Below are positions 27,443 to 37,514 of a DNA stretch of 64,000 bases, in pieces. Source of the stretch: Peribacillus folii (GTDB lineage: Bacteria > Bacillota > Bacilli > Bacillales > DSM-1321). The stretch is taken from contig NZ_JASJOM010000003.1 in assembly GCF_030271255.1 (NCBI RefSeq), positions 390,150-454,149 on the forward strand, read 5' to 3'. Position numbers and translations under genes: made by a program. Every line of letters starts with the position of its first letter. Position 1 is the first letter of the stretch. The notes under the pieces are model-generated. The model searched no databases, was not told where the DNA came from, and was given only the letters and a program-made list of their open reading frames with translations.

Positions 27443-28684
27443 ATGGAAAAAAGAAAGTTTTGGAGCTATGAGAATAAATTAACCGCAATCTTTTTCTTCT
27501 CTATCGGGTTTGTATTTTTTGATCGATTGGCTATTAATTATCTTATTCCATTCATGCAAGAAGATTTTAGCCTGACAAATACTCAAATCGGAATGCTCTC
27601 TTCAGCATTAGCGATTACATGGGCCCTTTCGGGTCCAATCTTGGGGTATATTTCCGACAGGGTCAAAAGTAAAGTAGCTGTCTTGGTCTCAATGGTCCTG
27701 TTGTTTTCCTTCTTATCATTGGCACATGGACTAGCGGCGTCTTTTGCCATCCTGATTGTTTTACGTTTGATTATGGGTATTGCTGAAGGACCAATAATCC
27801 CAATTTCTTCATCTATATTATCAGTGGAATCTACCCCTGAGCGCAGAGGGTTCAACCTAGGCTTTACGGCTGGGACTTCATATGGTGTTTTTGGGGGATT
27901 CTTGGCACCTCTGGTCATTGTTGCATTGGCAAATGCAACTGATTGGCGGACCGCATTTTATTTAACGATCCTACCGGGTCTGGTTATTGCCCTTTTCATT
28001 TTGAAGGTCGTGAAAAATCCTAAGAAAAATTATGATACATCCAATTCTCCCGCAATTCCGAAAGAAAAAGTAAGCATTAAACAAATAATCAAAGATCGGA
28101 ATATTTGGCTATGTGTCATCGTTTCTTGTAGTTTTTGGGTATTCCTTCTACCCTTCTCCATTTATGCACCTCTATATCTGATTCAAGTGAAACAATTGTC
28201 TCTAAGTACTATGAGTATGGTAATGGCAGCCTTTGGTGCCGGAAATGCAGTCTGGGGATTTATCGTTCCAGCCATTTCAGATCGTGTGGGACGAAAACCG
28301 ACATCTCTAATATTTGGGGTCCTAACCTTATTCGTACCGCTTACACTAATGTACGTTGACAACGTAGTAGCACTATCCGTGCTGATTTTCGTTTTTGTTT
28401 CTGGGATTGGAAATTTAACCATGTTTACGACTACAATTCCGGCAGAAACGGTTCCAATCCAATATGCCGCTGCTACGATTGGGTTTATACTTGCAGCAAC
28501 GGAAATTGTCGGAGGCGTCCTTAGCCCTTTGTATAGTGGGATGGCCGCCGATGCTTGGGGCCTTACAGCACCGCTTTGGATCAGTGCTGGAGGCGGGCTT
28601 CTTGCTTTTGTTTTCTCACTATTTCTTAAAGAATCGGCGCCAGTAAAGGTTCGGAGCAACAAGGAGATGGAAAGTGCCATATAA
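27443..28684 (+). CDS. MFS transporter (anion:cation symporter type)
   Basis: A 413-residue, 12-segment major facilitator, with FFDRLAINYLIPFMQEDFSL in the first segment and GYISDRVKSK in loop 2-3. The layout is typical of the ACS family that imports organic acids such as hexuronates, phthalate or glucarate. ATG 27443 is preceded by AGGAAGG; the 33 upstream in-frame codons have no ribosome site and do not resemble a membrane protein. It lies between an esterase and an MBL hydrolase. Substrate unknown. Confidence 0.83.
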   Translation: MEKRKFWSYENKLTAIFFFSIGFVFFDRLAINYLIPFMQEDFSLTNTQIGMLSSALAITWALSGPILGYISDRVKSKVAVLVSMVLLFSFLSLAHGLAASFAILIVLRLIMGIAEGPIIPISSSILSVESTPERRGFNLGFTAGTSYGVFGGFLAPLVIVALANATDWRTAFYLTILPGLVIALFILKVVKNPKKNYDTSNSPAIPKEKVSIKQIIKDRNIWLCVIVSCSFWVFLLPFSIYAPLYLIQVKQLSLSTMSMVMAAFGAGNAVWGFIVPAISDRVGRKPTSLIFGVLTLFVPLTLMYVDNVVALSVLIFVFVSGIGNLTMFTTTIPAETVPIQYAAATIGFILAATEIVGGVLSPLYSGMAADAWGLTAPLWISAGGGLLAFVFSLFLKESAPVKVRSNKEMESAI

Positions 28685-28918
28685 AATCAATGGTGAACGT
28701 TGATTGTCGTTTCAAGATTTCATCCGAGTGAAAAATTCCTAATTATTTATATAAAGTGAAAGTGTTGAACATCGGAGGCGGAAGATCCAGCTTAAGACAT
28801 TCTTCTTGCCTTCCTTTCGTATGATTTGTGATTGGGATTTCCGCAAAGCTTGCGTTTGATTAAAAAGGCTGGTATTTGGAAGCGCTTTAAGGATAACGGT
28901 ATCCTGGAGGGAGAAGTA

Positions 28919-29875
28919 TTGTATAAAAAAACCACTATGGAAGTATTTCCGATAATTGTTCCATTTTGTAATAAGCTGAAGAGTATCAACTTTTACTTAG
29001 TAAGATATAAGGATTCCTTGATATTGATTGATGCTGGGATGGACACCGAAGACTGCTGGCGGTCCCTGCAAAAAATTCTAGAGGAAAATCATTATAAATT
29101 GATTGATATTTCAGCGATATTACTAACCCATCATCACACAGACCATATTGGCCTGGTTAACAGAATTGTGTGTGCCAATCCCATTCCCGTATACGCACAT
29201 CCTCGTGCCATCCCTATACTGAAAAGAGACAGCGAATACATGAAACGGAGGAAAGAATTTTTCAGAAATCTGTACCGACAAATGGGGTGCGGAAAATTCG
29301 GTGATCGACAAGTAGTCGATTTACATAATCCAATTCTTCTAACAGAAGATAAAAAAATCGAATGTGATATTAAAGTGGCTCAAGACCTGTTTTTTGACTT
29401 TGATATTTTGGATATTCCTGGACATGCTCCCGACCAGATCGCCTTCTATAATAGGAATTGTAAATGGTTATTTTCAGGGGATTTATTAATTGCACATATG
29501 GCCAGCAATGCCTTCATAGAACCAAATCTAGATGGGGTGCGTACAAATTCCTTGATTCAGCAAAAGCGTTCATTGGAAAAGTGCTTATCATTGGATGTAG
29601 AGGTCATCTTTTCAGGTCACGGTGATATCTTGCAAAATCCTGTAGATATTATAAAAGAAAGAATAATAGAGTTGGATAAGAAAGCCAATATTTACTTGGA
29701 CATCATCAAATCAGGGATTTCAACTGGACATGACATTGCCCGATTCCGTTTTAATGAAAGATACGAAAAGCAGTTTTTCAATATCATCTCTGAAATTATT
29801 GGTTACCTTGATTATCTGGAATTACAAGGGGAAATTCATAAAGAAATGGAAAATGGAATTTGGCAGTATTATTAA
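28919..29875 (+). CDS. MBL-fold metallohydrolase
   Basis: A 318-residue metallo-beta-lactamase-fold protein with LTHHHTDHIG (HxHxDH), DIPGHAPDQI, Asp in FSGDLLIAH and His in FSGHGD: a full metal site. Its C-terminal third (DKKANIYLDIIKSGISTGHD on) is a helical extension as in RNase-Z-like and lactonase-like members. TTG 28919 is chosen because GGAGGGA lies 6 bases upstream; an in-frame ATG at 28832 has no such site. It may hydrolyse a thioester or lactone. Confidence 0.8.
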   Translation: MYKKTTMEVFPIIVPFCNKLKSINFYLVRYKDSLILIDAGMDTEDCWRSLQKILEENHYKLIDISAILLTHHHTDHIGLVNRIVCANPIPVYAHPRAIPILKRDSEYMKRRKEFFRNLYRQMGCGKFGDRQVVDLHNPILLTEDKKIECDIKVAQDLFFDFDILDIPGHAPDQIAFYNRNCKWLFSGDLLIAHMASNAFIEPNLDGVRTNSLIQQKRSLEKCLSLDVEVIFSGHGDILQNPVDIIKERIIELDKKANIYLDIIKSGISTGHDIARFRFNERYEKQFFNIISEIIGYLDYLELQGEIHKEMENGIWQYY

Positions 29876-30530
29876 TGAGGCACAAATCCGTGTTGGTAAT
29901 GCGCTGCTTCTGATAACAGCGATTATCTGAATGATATCTATATTCTTCTGTTTTATTGGAAGCATACTAGCTAGTTACTTCATTTTCATAAGGATAATTA
30001 TTCGAATAATAATCGAGAATGGATAAAAAGGTGATGGTTTGTTTCATTATGGAATAAGCTGTCGTCTTTTTTTGTTGTTTAAAAGCAAAGGACTTGAAAG
30101 GTTAAAAAATCATTTGTAAAGGGGATATAATTTTGCAAGTGAAGGTTCATGATCACAGACCTCCCATGCAGTTCGTTCAATGCGGCACCCTGATATGCAC
30201 AGTTCCATCATTTCTCCCGTTGACTTTATGAATCTTTATCAGCTGTGTTCGAGTTCTTTTTGCGCTGCATGAAGACGAATAAACTCTATTCCAGATGGTC
30301 ACATTAACTATACATGAATAGCCGAGCATTGGAGTGCGAATAAGTGCTAATTAACAAGAACATAATCAAGTGGTTTGCCTAAGCAATCGTAAAACCATCA
30401 AAGATATATTTAGGAGTAAATGTAATCCGGTCGATAATCGAGTGAATCATTCCAAGAATCAAAGAACAAAGCTAATTACTCCTTTTGCTGGATTCAGGTG
30501 AAATGAATTACTGAAAAAGAGGTTGTGCTA
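29876..30530. other. Intergenic region without recognised genes
   Basis: About 650 bases. A perfect 14-base palindrome, ATTATTCGAATAAT (29997-30010), is the only clear structure and could be an operator. The rest shows no coding pattern, no RNA gene and no convincing promoter. It separates the catabolic block from the transporter block. Confidence 0.35.
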
Positions 30531-31475
30531 ATGAATGTGAAAAGTAATAAACAAGCGAGAATTGGTATGGGCCTAGGGGCAACTTCTGCTGTTGCTTGGG
30601 GTGTAGATACGGTGATCATCGGCATTATAATCGCAAGTACACCTTTTAAACAGTCGATATTGCTTGCACCAATTATAGCAGCATTCATGCATGATCTTTT
30701 CTCGGCGTTATGGGTTACCTTACTTATGATCATAAAAGGTGAGTTTATTAGTGTATTGAAGTTACTTAAAACGAAAAGCGGTGCAATTTTAGTTATAGGA
30801 GCTTTATCTGGCGGACCTTTGGCAATGACCTTTTATTTTTTGGGCATTCAATATGTGGGAGTAACTTATGCCGCGAGCATTTCTTCTATATTTCCTGGCA
30901 TAGGCGCGGTGCTTGCTTTTACTTTTTTGAAGGAAAAAATGAACGGGAGAACTTGGCTTGGGATAATAATGAGTATCTCCGGAGTAATCATATTGGCCTA
31001 TATGCCATCAAGATTGGACATGGATAGTCACTTTTTCATTGGAATATTATTTTCATTAGGAGCCGCTGTATTTTGGGGACTCGAAGGGGTGATAGGTGCT
31101 TGGGGAATGAAAGGGGACGATGTCGTTCCGTTGTATGCGATTAATATAAGGCAGATGACCTCTGCTTTATGTTATGGGCTATTTATTGTGTCATTTATCC
31201 ATGGCTATCCTCTCGTTCTTGAAGCGGTGTCCTCTAAGATCGTATGGGTAATAGCCGTGGCAGGTTTATTGGGATCTGCTAATTATTCTTTATACTACAT
31301 GTCAATCAATTTAATAGGTGCTGCCAGAGGACAATCGCTCAACAATACCTATGTTTTTTGGGCGATCGTTACCGAAATCCTCTTTATAGGCACCCCTGTC
31401 AGCTTACAATTCGTTATAGGCGCAGCAATAGTATTGATAGGTTCCATTCTCGTTTCTGGCAGTGCAAAAGAATAG
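30531..31475 (+). CDS. EamA/DMT-family transporter
   Basis: A 314-residue protein with ten hydrophobic segments arranged as two EamA repeats (the first about residues 8-145, the second about 155-312), each with the family pattern GxxxAxxxG near its start. The family exports metabolites or amino acids. ATG 30531 follows AAAAGAGG; an in-frame GTG at 30525 is too close to that site. It stands alone between two long non-coding stretches. Substrate unknown. Confidence 0.83.
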   Translation: MNVKSNKQARIGMGLGATSAVAWGVDTVIIGIIIASTPFKQSILLAPIIAAFMHDLFSALWVTLLMIIKGEFISVLKLLKTKSGAILVIGALSGGPLAMTFYFLGIQYVGVTYAASISSIFPGIGAVLAFTFLKEKMNGRTWLGIIMSISGVIILAYMPSRLDMDSHFFIGILFSLGAAVFWGLEGVIGAWGMKGDDVVPLYAINIRQMTSALCYGLFIVSFIHGYPLVLEAVSSKIVWVIAVAGLLGSANYSLYYMSINLIGAARGQSLNNTYVFWAIVTEILFIGTPVSLQFVIGAAIVLIGSILVSGSAKE

Positions 31476-32022
31476 ATGTTAAATACAACTAGCTGCCTGC
31501 GGACGGATGAGAAATACCGGAAACAATTACTACTTGATATTAAAAACTGCCGATGGAGGACCTCCATACACCTAAAATGGCAGCAATTGTACCCTTATTT
31601 TGCGAGGGGGCAATTGATAATACATAGTTTTAATAAAGTGCTCGACCAATGGAAGCCGGGTTTTTTTGCATGGTTTCCATCTGATTGCCTTCCCCACACA
31701 ACTATAGGTTCAGCATTTCAAGTTTTATGAATCATGCCTGGGCCATTTCTGCTCTTATGCTTTGATTATTAGGTATCACCTTCGCTAATTAAATAGGTGG
31801 AAAGCCTGCCATTAACTTTGGGAGATTCACAAGGGAGGGAAGTGAAGGTAAAAAGAGGACATGGAAGTTAATTCCGTAATAGCGGTTTGTAAAATCTTCG
31901 ATTCAAAGATGTCATCTGCTTGTAACTGGAAATTATTAGCTTGTATAACCGTAAATTCTTCAACAAGAAGATGGCAATAATAGTAAACGATATGGGCTAT
32001 TGAAATCCAGGAGGTTCTAGTT
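31476..32022. other. Intergenic region without recognised genes
   Basis: About 550 bases. Two small inverted repeats are visible (ATGGAGG-A-CCTCCAT near 31553-31567, and ATGGAAGCC/GGTTTCCAT near 31650-31680) but neither has the T-run of a terminator. A frame of 84 codons at 31476 has no ribosome site and no protein-like pattern. Confidence 0.3.
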
Positions 32023-33453
32023 ATGGAATCAAGTTATAAAGGTACAGATAAAATGATTACAGGTATCGTGTTTGGGGTTATTACATTCTGGTTATTTGCA
32101 CAAGCAATGGTCAATGTGGTTCCCGCTGTTCAAAAGGATTTGAGTATTTCACTTGGAACGGTGAACATTGCCATTAGTTTAACGGCTTTGTTCTCAGGAC
32201 TGTTCATCGTTGCTGCTGGCGGGCTTGCCGATAAAATTGGCCGTAAAAAAATTGCCATCATAGGGTTCATTTTAAGTATAGTGGGTTCACTTTGCCTCGT
32301 TTTAACTCAAGGATCCTTATTGCTTATTATAGGACGTATCATTCAAGGGCTCTCAGCTGCATGTATTATGCCCTCAACCATTGCATTAATGAAAGCTTAT
32401 TTCGAAGGGAAGGCTCGTCAGCGCGCCCTTAGCTTTTGGTCAATCGGTTCCTGGGGCGAATCCGGGGTTGCCTCTTTCGCCGGCGGTGCAATTGCGGCAT
32501 ATTTAGGTTGGAGATGGATTTTCATTTTTTCTATCTTCTTTGCCCTTATTGGTATGTTTTTACTGAAAGACACGCCAGAAAGCAAACAGGAATCTTCAGA
32601 TTCTTTTACATTCGATTACACTGGTTTGGTTATCTTCATCATTACTATGATTTCTTTAAACGTATTTATTAATTACGGTGCAGATTTAGGATGGACAAGT
32701 CCGCTTACCATTGGATTACTGGTTGTCACAATCATAGGTCTGATTGTTTTCATTAAAATCGAAAAGGGTAAAGATATCGTATTGATTGATTTTGCCGTAT
32801 TTAGCAATAAGCCTTATACTGGTGCTGCTATTTCCAATTTCTTGCTGAATGCAATTGCTGGTACACTAGTTGTAGCCAATACGTATGTTCAAGTAGGTCG
32901 TGGATTCAATTCCTTCCAATCAGGTATGTTGTCACTTGGTTATTTAGTGGCCGTCCTTGCGATGATTCGTGTCGGAGAGAAAATATTACAAAAGGTAGGA
33001 GCCAAGTCACCAATGATTTGGGGTGCCTTGATCACGACTATCGGGGTGGCCATGATGGGTTTAACCTTCTTACCAGATCTTACTTATACAATCATGGTTT
33101 TCATTGGTTTTGCACTATTTGGACTTGGACTTGGATTATATGCAACCCCATCGACAGATACCTCTGTATCAAATGCACCGGTGGGTAAAATTGGTGAAGC
33201 GGCTGGAGTTTATAAAATGGCAAGCTCACTTGGCAGTGCATTCGGTGTAGCGATTTCTGCAATTGTTTATGGAGCAATATCAGCGAATGGGAATCTTGAA
33301 ACAGCGGCATCGCTCGGTATTATCGTAAACGTAATATTCGGGATACTTTCCATACTATCTATTATCTTTATGGTGCCTAAAGATACCGGTAAAACATCTA
33401 ATGCCTCTATCAAATCCCCAGATGTCCCCAAACGGCAGCCAATTACAGAATGA
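32023..33453 (+). CDS. MFS transporter, DHA2/EmrB-QacA type (14 segments)
   Basis: A 476-residue drug/H+ antiporter-like protein with about 14 membrane segments. Visible motifs are GGLADKIGRKK after helix 2, the helix 4 arginine motif GRIIQGLSAACIMP, and GSWGESGVASFAGGAIA in helix 5. These carriers export drugs or amphiphiles, and some export amino acids. The start follows AGGAGG. The M20 amidohydrolase 46 bases downstream suggests transport of a substrate or product of that enzyme, such as an amino-acid conjugate. Confidence 0.85.
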   Translation: MESSYKGTDKMITGIVFGVITFWLFAQAMVNVVPAVQKDLSISLGTVNIAISLTALFSGLFIVAAGGLADKIGRKKIAIIGFILSIVGSLCLVLTQGSLLLIIGRIIQGLSAACIMPSTIALMKAYFEGKARQRALSFWSIGSWGESGVASFAGGAIAAYLGWRWIFIFSIFFALIGMFLLKDTPESKQESSDSFTFDYTGLVIFIITMISLNVFINYGADLGWTSPLTIGLLVVTIIGLIVFIKIEKGKDIVLIDFAVFSNKPYTGAAISNFLLNAIAGTLVVANTYVQVGRGFNSFQSGMLSLGYLVAVLAMIRVGEKILQKVGAKSPMIWGALITTIGVAMMGLTFLPDLTYTIMVFIGFALFGLGLGLYATPSTDTSVSNAPVGKIGEAAGVYKMASSLGSAFGVAISAIVYGAISANGNLETAASLGIIVNVIFGILSILSIIFMVPKDTGKTSNASIKSPDVPKRQPITE

Positions 33454-33499
33454 TTTGCCACATTAGTGGCGTTTCGAAAACGAATGAAGGGAAGATGAA

Positions 33500-34693
33500 A
33501 TGAGAATGAGAAATACATTAATGGAAATGCTGGAATCCCGTAAGGATGAAATGATTGAAATCCGTAGACACCTGCATGAAAACCCAGAGCTTTCTTTTAA
33601 AGAAGAAAAGACAGCTCAATATATTATTGATTTTTATAAAGGAAAAGAAGTGGATGTTCAATCAAATGTAGGGAATGGGTATGGAATAATCGTCACGATT
33701 AAAGGGGGGAAGCCAGGAAAAAACATCGGGCTCCGAGCCGATTTTGATGCACTTCCGATTGTCGAGGAAACGGATGTACCCTTTAAATCAAAAAATGAGG
33801 GTGTTATGCATGCGTGCGGCCATGATGGACATACTGCCTATATGTTAATTTTGGCGGATTGCCTCATCCAATTAAAAGCGGAAATTCCAGGTACGATAAA
33901 AATCATTCATCAACATGCAGAAGAAGTCCCTCCAGGCGGTGCAAAGAGTATCGTAGAATCGGGCATGATTGATGATCTCGATAATATATTTGGAATTCAT
34001 CTGCTGCCAATGGATGCAGCAGGAGTCGTTGGTTATCACTCGGGATATTCTTTTAACGGAAGAGCTTATATGAAATTGAACGTGCAAGGCAGAGGCGGAC
34101 ATGGGTCGTCTCCACATCTAGCAAATGATGCCATTGTCGCTGGTGCTCATTTCGTGACAGCTGCCCAAACGATCATTAGCCGCCGATTGAGTCCTTTTGA
34201 TATCGGTGTGATTACGATCGGCTCTTTTGATGGAAAAGGGACATTCAATGTCATTAAAGACAGCGTAGAACTTGAAGGCGATATCCGTTATATGACTGTA
34301 GAAACTAAAGCAACCATTGAAAAAGAAGTGAAGCGTCTTGTAAAGGGACTGGAAGAAGAATTCGGTGTAACATGTGAGCTGACGTATACGAATGATTATC
34401 CGCCTCTATATAATGATCCCGCAATTACGGATAAGGTTGCTAAGTTACTTAACTCTGCAAATGATAAAGATATTAAAGAAGTGAAGGAATTTCCCGCGCT
34501 TCCACCTTCTGAAGACTTTGCTTATTATGCGGAAAAATTCCCATCCTGCTTCTTTTACATAGGTTGTACGCCTAAAGGAGTTACGAAACCTTATTTTAAT
34601 CATCATCCTAAATTTGATATTGATGAAGATGCCCTTCTGGTGGCAGCCAAAGCAGTAGGATATGTCGTTTGCGGTTATTATGAGTTGGATTAG
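33500..34693 (+). CDS. M20-family amidohydrolase (N-acyl-amino acid/hippurate hydrolase type)
   Basis: A 397-residue M20D peptidase/amidohydrolase. The pattern is RRHLHENPELSFKE near the N-terminus, LRADFDALPI, HACGHDGHTA (metal site at about 108), HAEEVPPGGA (catalytic Glu at about 142), and a dimerisation insert after about residue 185. It releases amino acids from N-acyl conjugates such as hippurate or IAA-amino acids. In a pair with the DHA2 carrier. No signal peptide, so cytoplasmic. Confidence 0.88.
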   Translation: MRMRNTLMEMLESRKDEMIEIRRHLHENPELSFKEEKTAQYIIDFYKGKEVDVQSNVGNGYGIIVTIKGGKPGKNIGLRADFDALPIVEETDVPFKSKNEGVMHACGHDGHTAYMLILADCLIQLKAEIPGTIKIIHQHAEEVPPGGAKSIVESGMIDDLDNIFGIHLLPMDAAGVVGYHSGYSFNGRAYMKLNVQGRGGHGSSPHLANDAIVAGAHFVTAAQTIISRRLSPFDIGVITIGSFDGKGTFNVIKDSVELEGDIRYMTVETKATIEKEVKRLVKGLEEEFGVTCELTYTNDYPPLYNDPAITDKVAKLLNSANDKDIKEVKEFPALPPSEDFAYYAEKFPSCFFYIGCTPKGVTKPYFNHHPKFDIDEDALLVAAKAVGYVVCGYYELD

Positions 34694-34845
34694 GAGCACT
34701 CGGCAAAATGAATGAAGCAAGAAGTAGGGGGTTGAAACGGATAGTTCGGCCCCTTTCACTGTTAATAAAGTTTATCCTCATTTGATTCCACGGCATTCAC
34801 TGTGGTTTTTGCGAGCGAGATGGCATGGGGAGAGGGGGAGTAACA

Positions 34846-35439
34846 TTGACATGGGACATTCTTAATATCATAGGTACGATAGCTTTTGCAATAAGCGGTG
34901 CCTTCATTGCCAGGGAAGTGAATTATGATTTATTAGGAGGGTACGTTTTAGGGTTTACGACAGCCTTCGGGGGCGGCCTTGTTCGCAATCTATTAATTGA
35001 AATACCCATTGATCTTATTTGGTCGCAAGGCTTTTTGTTTGGAATTGCCTTTTTAGGCATTACCATCGCATTTTTCTTGCCGGATAACTGGATTGGCCAT
35101 TTGAAAAAGTGGGTGATATTTTTCGATGCCATCGGTTTAGCGGCATTCGCCATTCAGGGTGCAAACTATGCCGTTTCGATTCAGGCTCCATTGATAGCCG
35201 TTATTGTAGCAGCTGTCATGACAGGAGCAGGTGGCGGGATGATACGAGATGTATTTGCAGGGCGAAAACCAATGATCTTTCACTCGGAGATATATGCCTT
35301 GTGGGCTGCATTTGCAGGTTTTACAATTGGTTTGGATGTAATACGCGGGCCATATGCAACCTCATTTCTTTTAATCTTAATCGTTGTTTTTAGAATGATA
35401 TCAGTCCACCTTAAATGGAATCTGCCCCACAAAGAATGA
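34846..35439 (+). CDS. TRIC-family membrane protein (UPF0126)
   Basis: A 197-residue, seven-segment protein with two UPF0126 repeats: IGTIAFAISGAFIARE with GGLVRNLL in the first, and GLAAFAIQGANYA with GGGMIRDVFAGRKP in the second. Bacterial homologues are TRIC-type potassium channels or have been proposed to carry glycine. TTG 34846 lies 5 bases after AGAGGGGGAG; the upstream ATG at 34825 overlaps this site and is probably not used. Confidence 0.85.
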   Translation: MTWDILNIIGTIAFAISGAFIAREVNYDLLGGYVLGFTTAFGGGLVRNLLIEIPIDLIWSQGFLFGIAFLGITIAFFLPDNWIGHLKKWVIFFDAIGLAAFAIQGANYAVSIQAPLIAVIVAAVMTGAGGGMIRDVFAGRKPMIFHSEIYALWAAFAGFTIGLDVIRGPYATSFLLILIVVFRMISVHLKWNLPHKE

Positions 35440-35625
35440 TAATCAACTATTCAAAAATACAACGCTTGAATATATGAACCTCTATAAAATTTCTTTCTTA
35501 AAAACGGGTTTATACCATGTACTCGGATTTTATCCCCTCGATTTCTTTTTTCCGCAATAACGTACTATAGGCTTTGACAGTTAGAAGATACAATGGATGA
35601 GGATAGCTTGAAAGGAGCATACCTC

Positions 35626-36201
35626 ATGAATATGACATCTTTTATCTTTTACTGTTTTATCGTTACGTTTACACCAGGACCGACCAATATCGTCATATTG
35701 ACCACCGTGCATAACTCCGGCACTAAAAAGGCGATGGAATATACGTATGGAGCGACGATTGCTTTTGGTATCTTGCTCGCCATTTCTGCTATATTGAACA
35801 CCTTTCTTGTAGCGGTGTTACCAAAGGTTTTGTTTGTCATGCAGATAATCGGTAGTTTTTATATGTTGTATCTTGCTTATCAAGTATATAATATGGATAC
35901 AACCAAACCGAATGTAAACCAAATAGGAAGTTTCATGTCTGGATTTTTTACACAGTTTTTAAACCCAAAGGTACTGCTATTTACAATGACCGTAATTCCC
36001 ACCTATATTATGCCCTATTATGTCTCAATGGCTCCAGTTACAATAAGCGTCGTCGCGATCACGATAATTGGGTTCCTCGCATTCATGGCGTGGGTGCTTT
36101 TCGGAGCTGTTTTCAAGGGGTTTTTACAGAAGTATAAAAGGATCGTAAATATATTGATGGCTTTATTTTTAGTTTACGCTGCAATCATGATCTGGATATA
36201 G
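35626..36201 (+). CDS. LysE/RhtB-family exporter
   Basis: A 191-residue, six-segment protein with the family signature FTPGPTNIVI at about residue 14 and FLNPKVLLFTMTVIPTY at about 112. The family exports amino acids such as homoserine, threonine or cysteine. ATG 35626 follows AAAGGAGC. The AraC regulator starts 25 bases later on the same strand, a common arrangement for this family. Confidence 0.88.
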   Translation: MNMTSFIFYCFIVTFTPGPTNIVILTTVHNSGTKKAMEYTYGATIAFGILLAISAILNTFLVAVLPKVLFVMQIIGSFYMLYLAYQVYNMDTTKPNVNQIGSFMSGFFTQFLNPKVLLFTMTVIPTYIMPYYVSMAPVTISVVAITIIGFLAFMAWVLFGAVFKGFLQKYKRIVNILMALFLVYAAIMIWI

Positions 36202-36226
36202 GCAGGCTGCTTAAGAGGTGAGATAT

Positions 36227-37000
36227 ATGGAAAAGTTCATCTATAAAAAATCGGCAGGCATAACGGCCTTGTCAGCAAGCATCACTGATTTTACGTATAA
36301 AAAGCACGCCCATCAAGAATATGCCATAGGAGTCACCTTGCGCGGGATTCAGCACTATAACCTGGATGGTCATTTACACTTGTCCTACGAAAATGGCATC
36401 ATGTTCTTTAATCCGGAACAGGCACATGACGGAATGGCCCATGATGAGACAGGTCTTGACTATGTGATGCTGTATATCGATCCACAAATGCTTCTGGAGG
36501 TTATGGAGAAAAAGGATATCATCCTCTTTTCCAAACCCAATGTGTATGATGATAAGCTTAAACAAGGAATATTACGGCTTTCCCATGCCATATTAAATGA
36601 AAAAGATGAGACATTGTGCAATGAATTACTTATAGCCCTTACCGATAGCCTAATCGAAACGGATCTTAAAACGTATAAGAAAGACCATAAGCTAATTAAA
36701 ACAGCAAAAGATATGCTTCACTCCAACTTACAAAGCGTGCTTAAACTTGATCAGTTGTGTAAAGAGCTAGATTTATCTAAGTTTCAGTTCATTAGATTAT
36801 TCAAGGCCCATACTGGAATCACACCGTATCAATACTTCCTCAACTGCAGGTTAGAGCATGCAAAGCAGCTATTAGAAAAAAAACGAGATATTTATTCAGC
36901 AGTAGCCGAGTGTGGTTTTGTTGATTTAACCCACTTAAACAGACACTTTAAAAGCGTATACGGAACAACCGCCTATGAATATATGTCATCTATGAATTGA
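36227..37000 (+). CDS. AraC-family transcriptional regulator
   Basis: A 257-residue regulator with an N-terminal cupin-like sensor (YKKHAHQEYAIGVTLRGIQHY) and a C-terminal pair of helix-turn-helix motifs from about residue 158: LDQLCKELDLSKFQFIRLFK, then CGFVDLTHLNRHFK. The length and the position after a LysE exporter fit a regulator of amino-acid efflux. ATG 36227 follows AAGAGGTG; an in-frame GTG at 36218 falls inside that site. Confidence 0.9.
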   Translation: MEKFIYKKSAGITALSASITDFTYKKHAHQEYAIGVTLRGIQHYNLDGHLHLSYENGIMFFNPEQAHDGMAHDETGLDYVMLYIDPQMLLEVMEKKDIILFSKPNVYDDKLKQGILRLSHAILNEKDETLCNELLIALTDSLIETDLKTYKKDHKLIKTAKDMLHSNLQSVLKLDQLCKELDLSKFQFIRLFKAHTGITPYQYFLNCRLEHAKQLLEKKRDIYSAVAECGFVDLTHLNRHFKSVYGTTAYEYMSSMN

Positions 37001-37136
37001 AAAGAAGCATCAAGCAGCTATTTGGAATTCCGAAAATGCATGCCAACCTTGCTGGATGAAACAAAGCAGTGAGAAGACAACCCATCTGGATCGGCAAATC
37101 CCGTATGTTGGAACTTTCAGGGAGGGAGTAATCACC

Positions 37137-37514
37137 ATGCCATTAAAAGCAGGAGATATCATTATGTTTGCGCGGACTTTTACGCTAAGGGATGTTGAAT
37201 TATTTACAGCTATTTCGGGTGATGAAGGGATTCACCATATCTCCCCGGACGAACAAGGAAGACTTGTCGTACAAGGGTTATTAACGGCAACGCTGCCAAC
37301 AAAAATTGGCGGGGAGCATAACGTATTGGCCCGAACCATGAACTTTGAATTTTTGAGACCTGTATTTACAGGGGATACAATCAATTGTGTAGTTAAAATC
37401 GAGGAATTCGAAAAGCAAGAAAATGATAGGAGTGCTATCCATGCATCCTTCCTATGTAAAAACCAGAATGAAAAAGAAGTACTAAAAGGCAATTTCAAAG
37501 GAATAATTCTTTAA
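37137..37514 (+). CDS. MaoC-like hotdog protein (hydratase-type)
   Basis: A 125-residue single-hotdog protein. ISGDEGIHHISPDEQGRLVV resembles the Asp/His active loop of R-specific enoyl-CoA hydratases (MaoC), and LARTMNFEFLRPVFTGDTI is the typical second motif. It resembles B. subtilis YdeM-like proteins of unknown role. I chose ATG 37137 after AGGGAGGG; the 27 upstream in-frame codons lack a ribosome site. Whether it is a hydratase or a thioesterase cannot be told. Confidence 0.72.
   Translation: MPLKAGDIIMFARTFTLRDVELFTAISGDEGIHHISPDEQGRLVVQGLLTATLPTKIGGEHNVLARTMNFEFLRPVFTGDTINCVVKIEEFEKQENDRSAIHASFLCKNQNEKEVLKGNFKGIIL

Noticed and set aside
31476..31730. 84-codon frame directly after the EamA gene
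   Set aside because: Starts at the base after the stop without ribosome site, and its composition is not protein-like; probably a chance frame.
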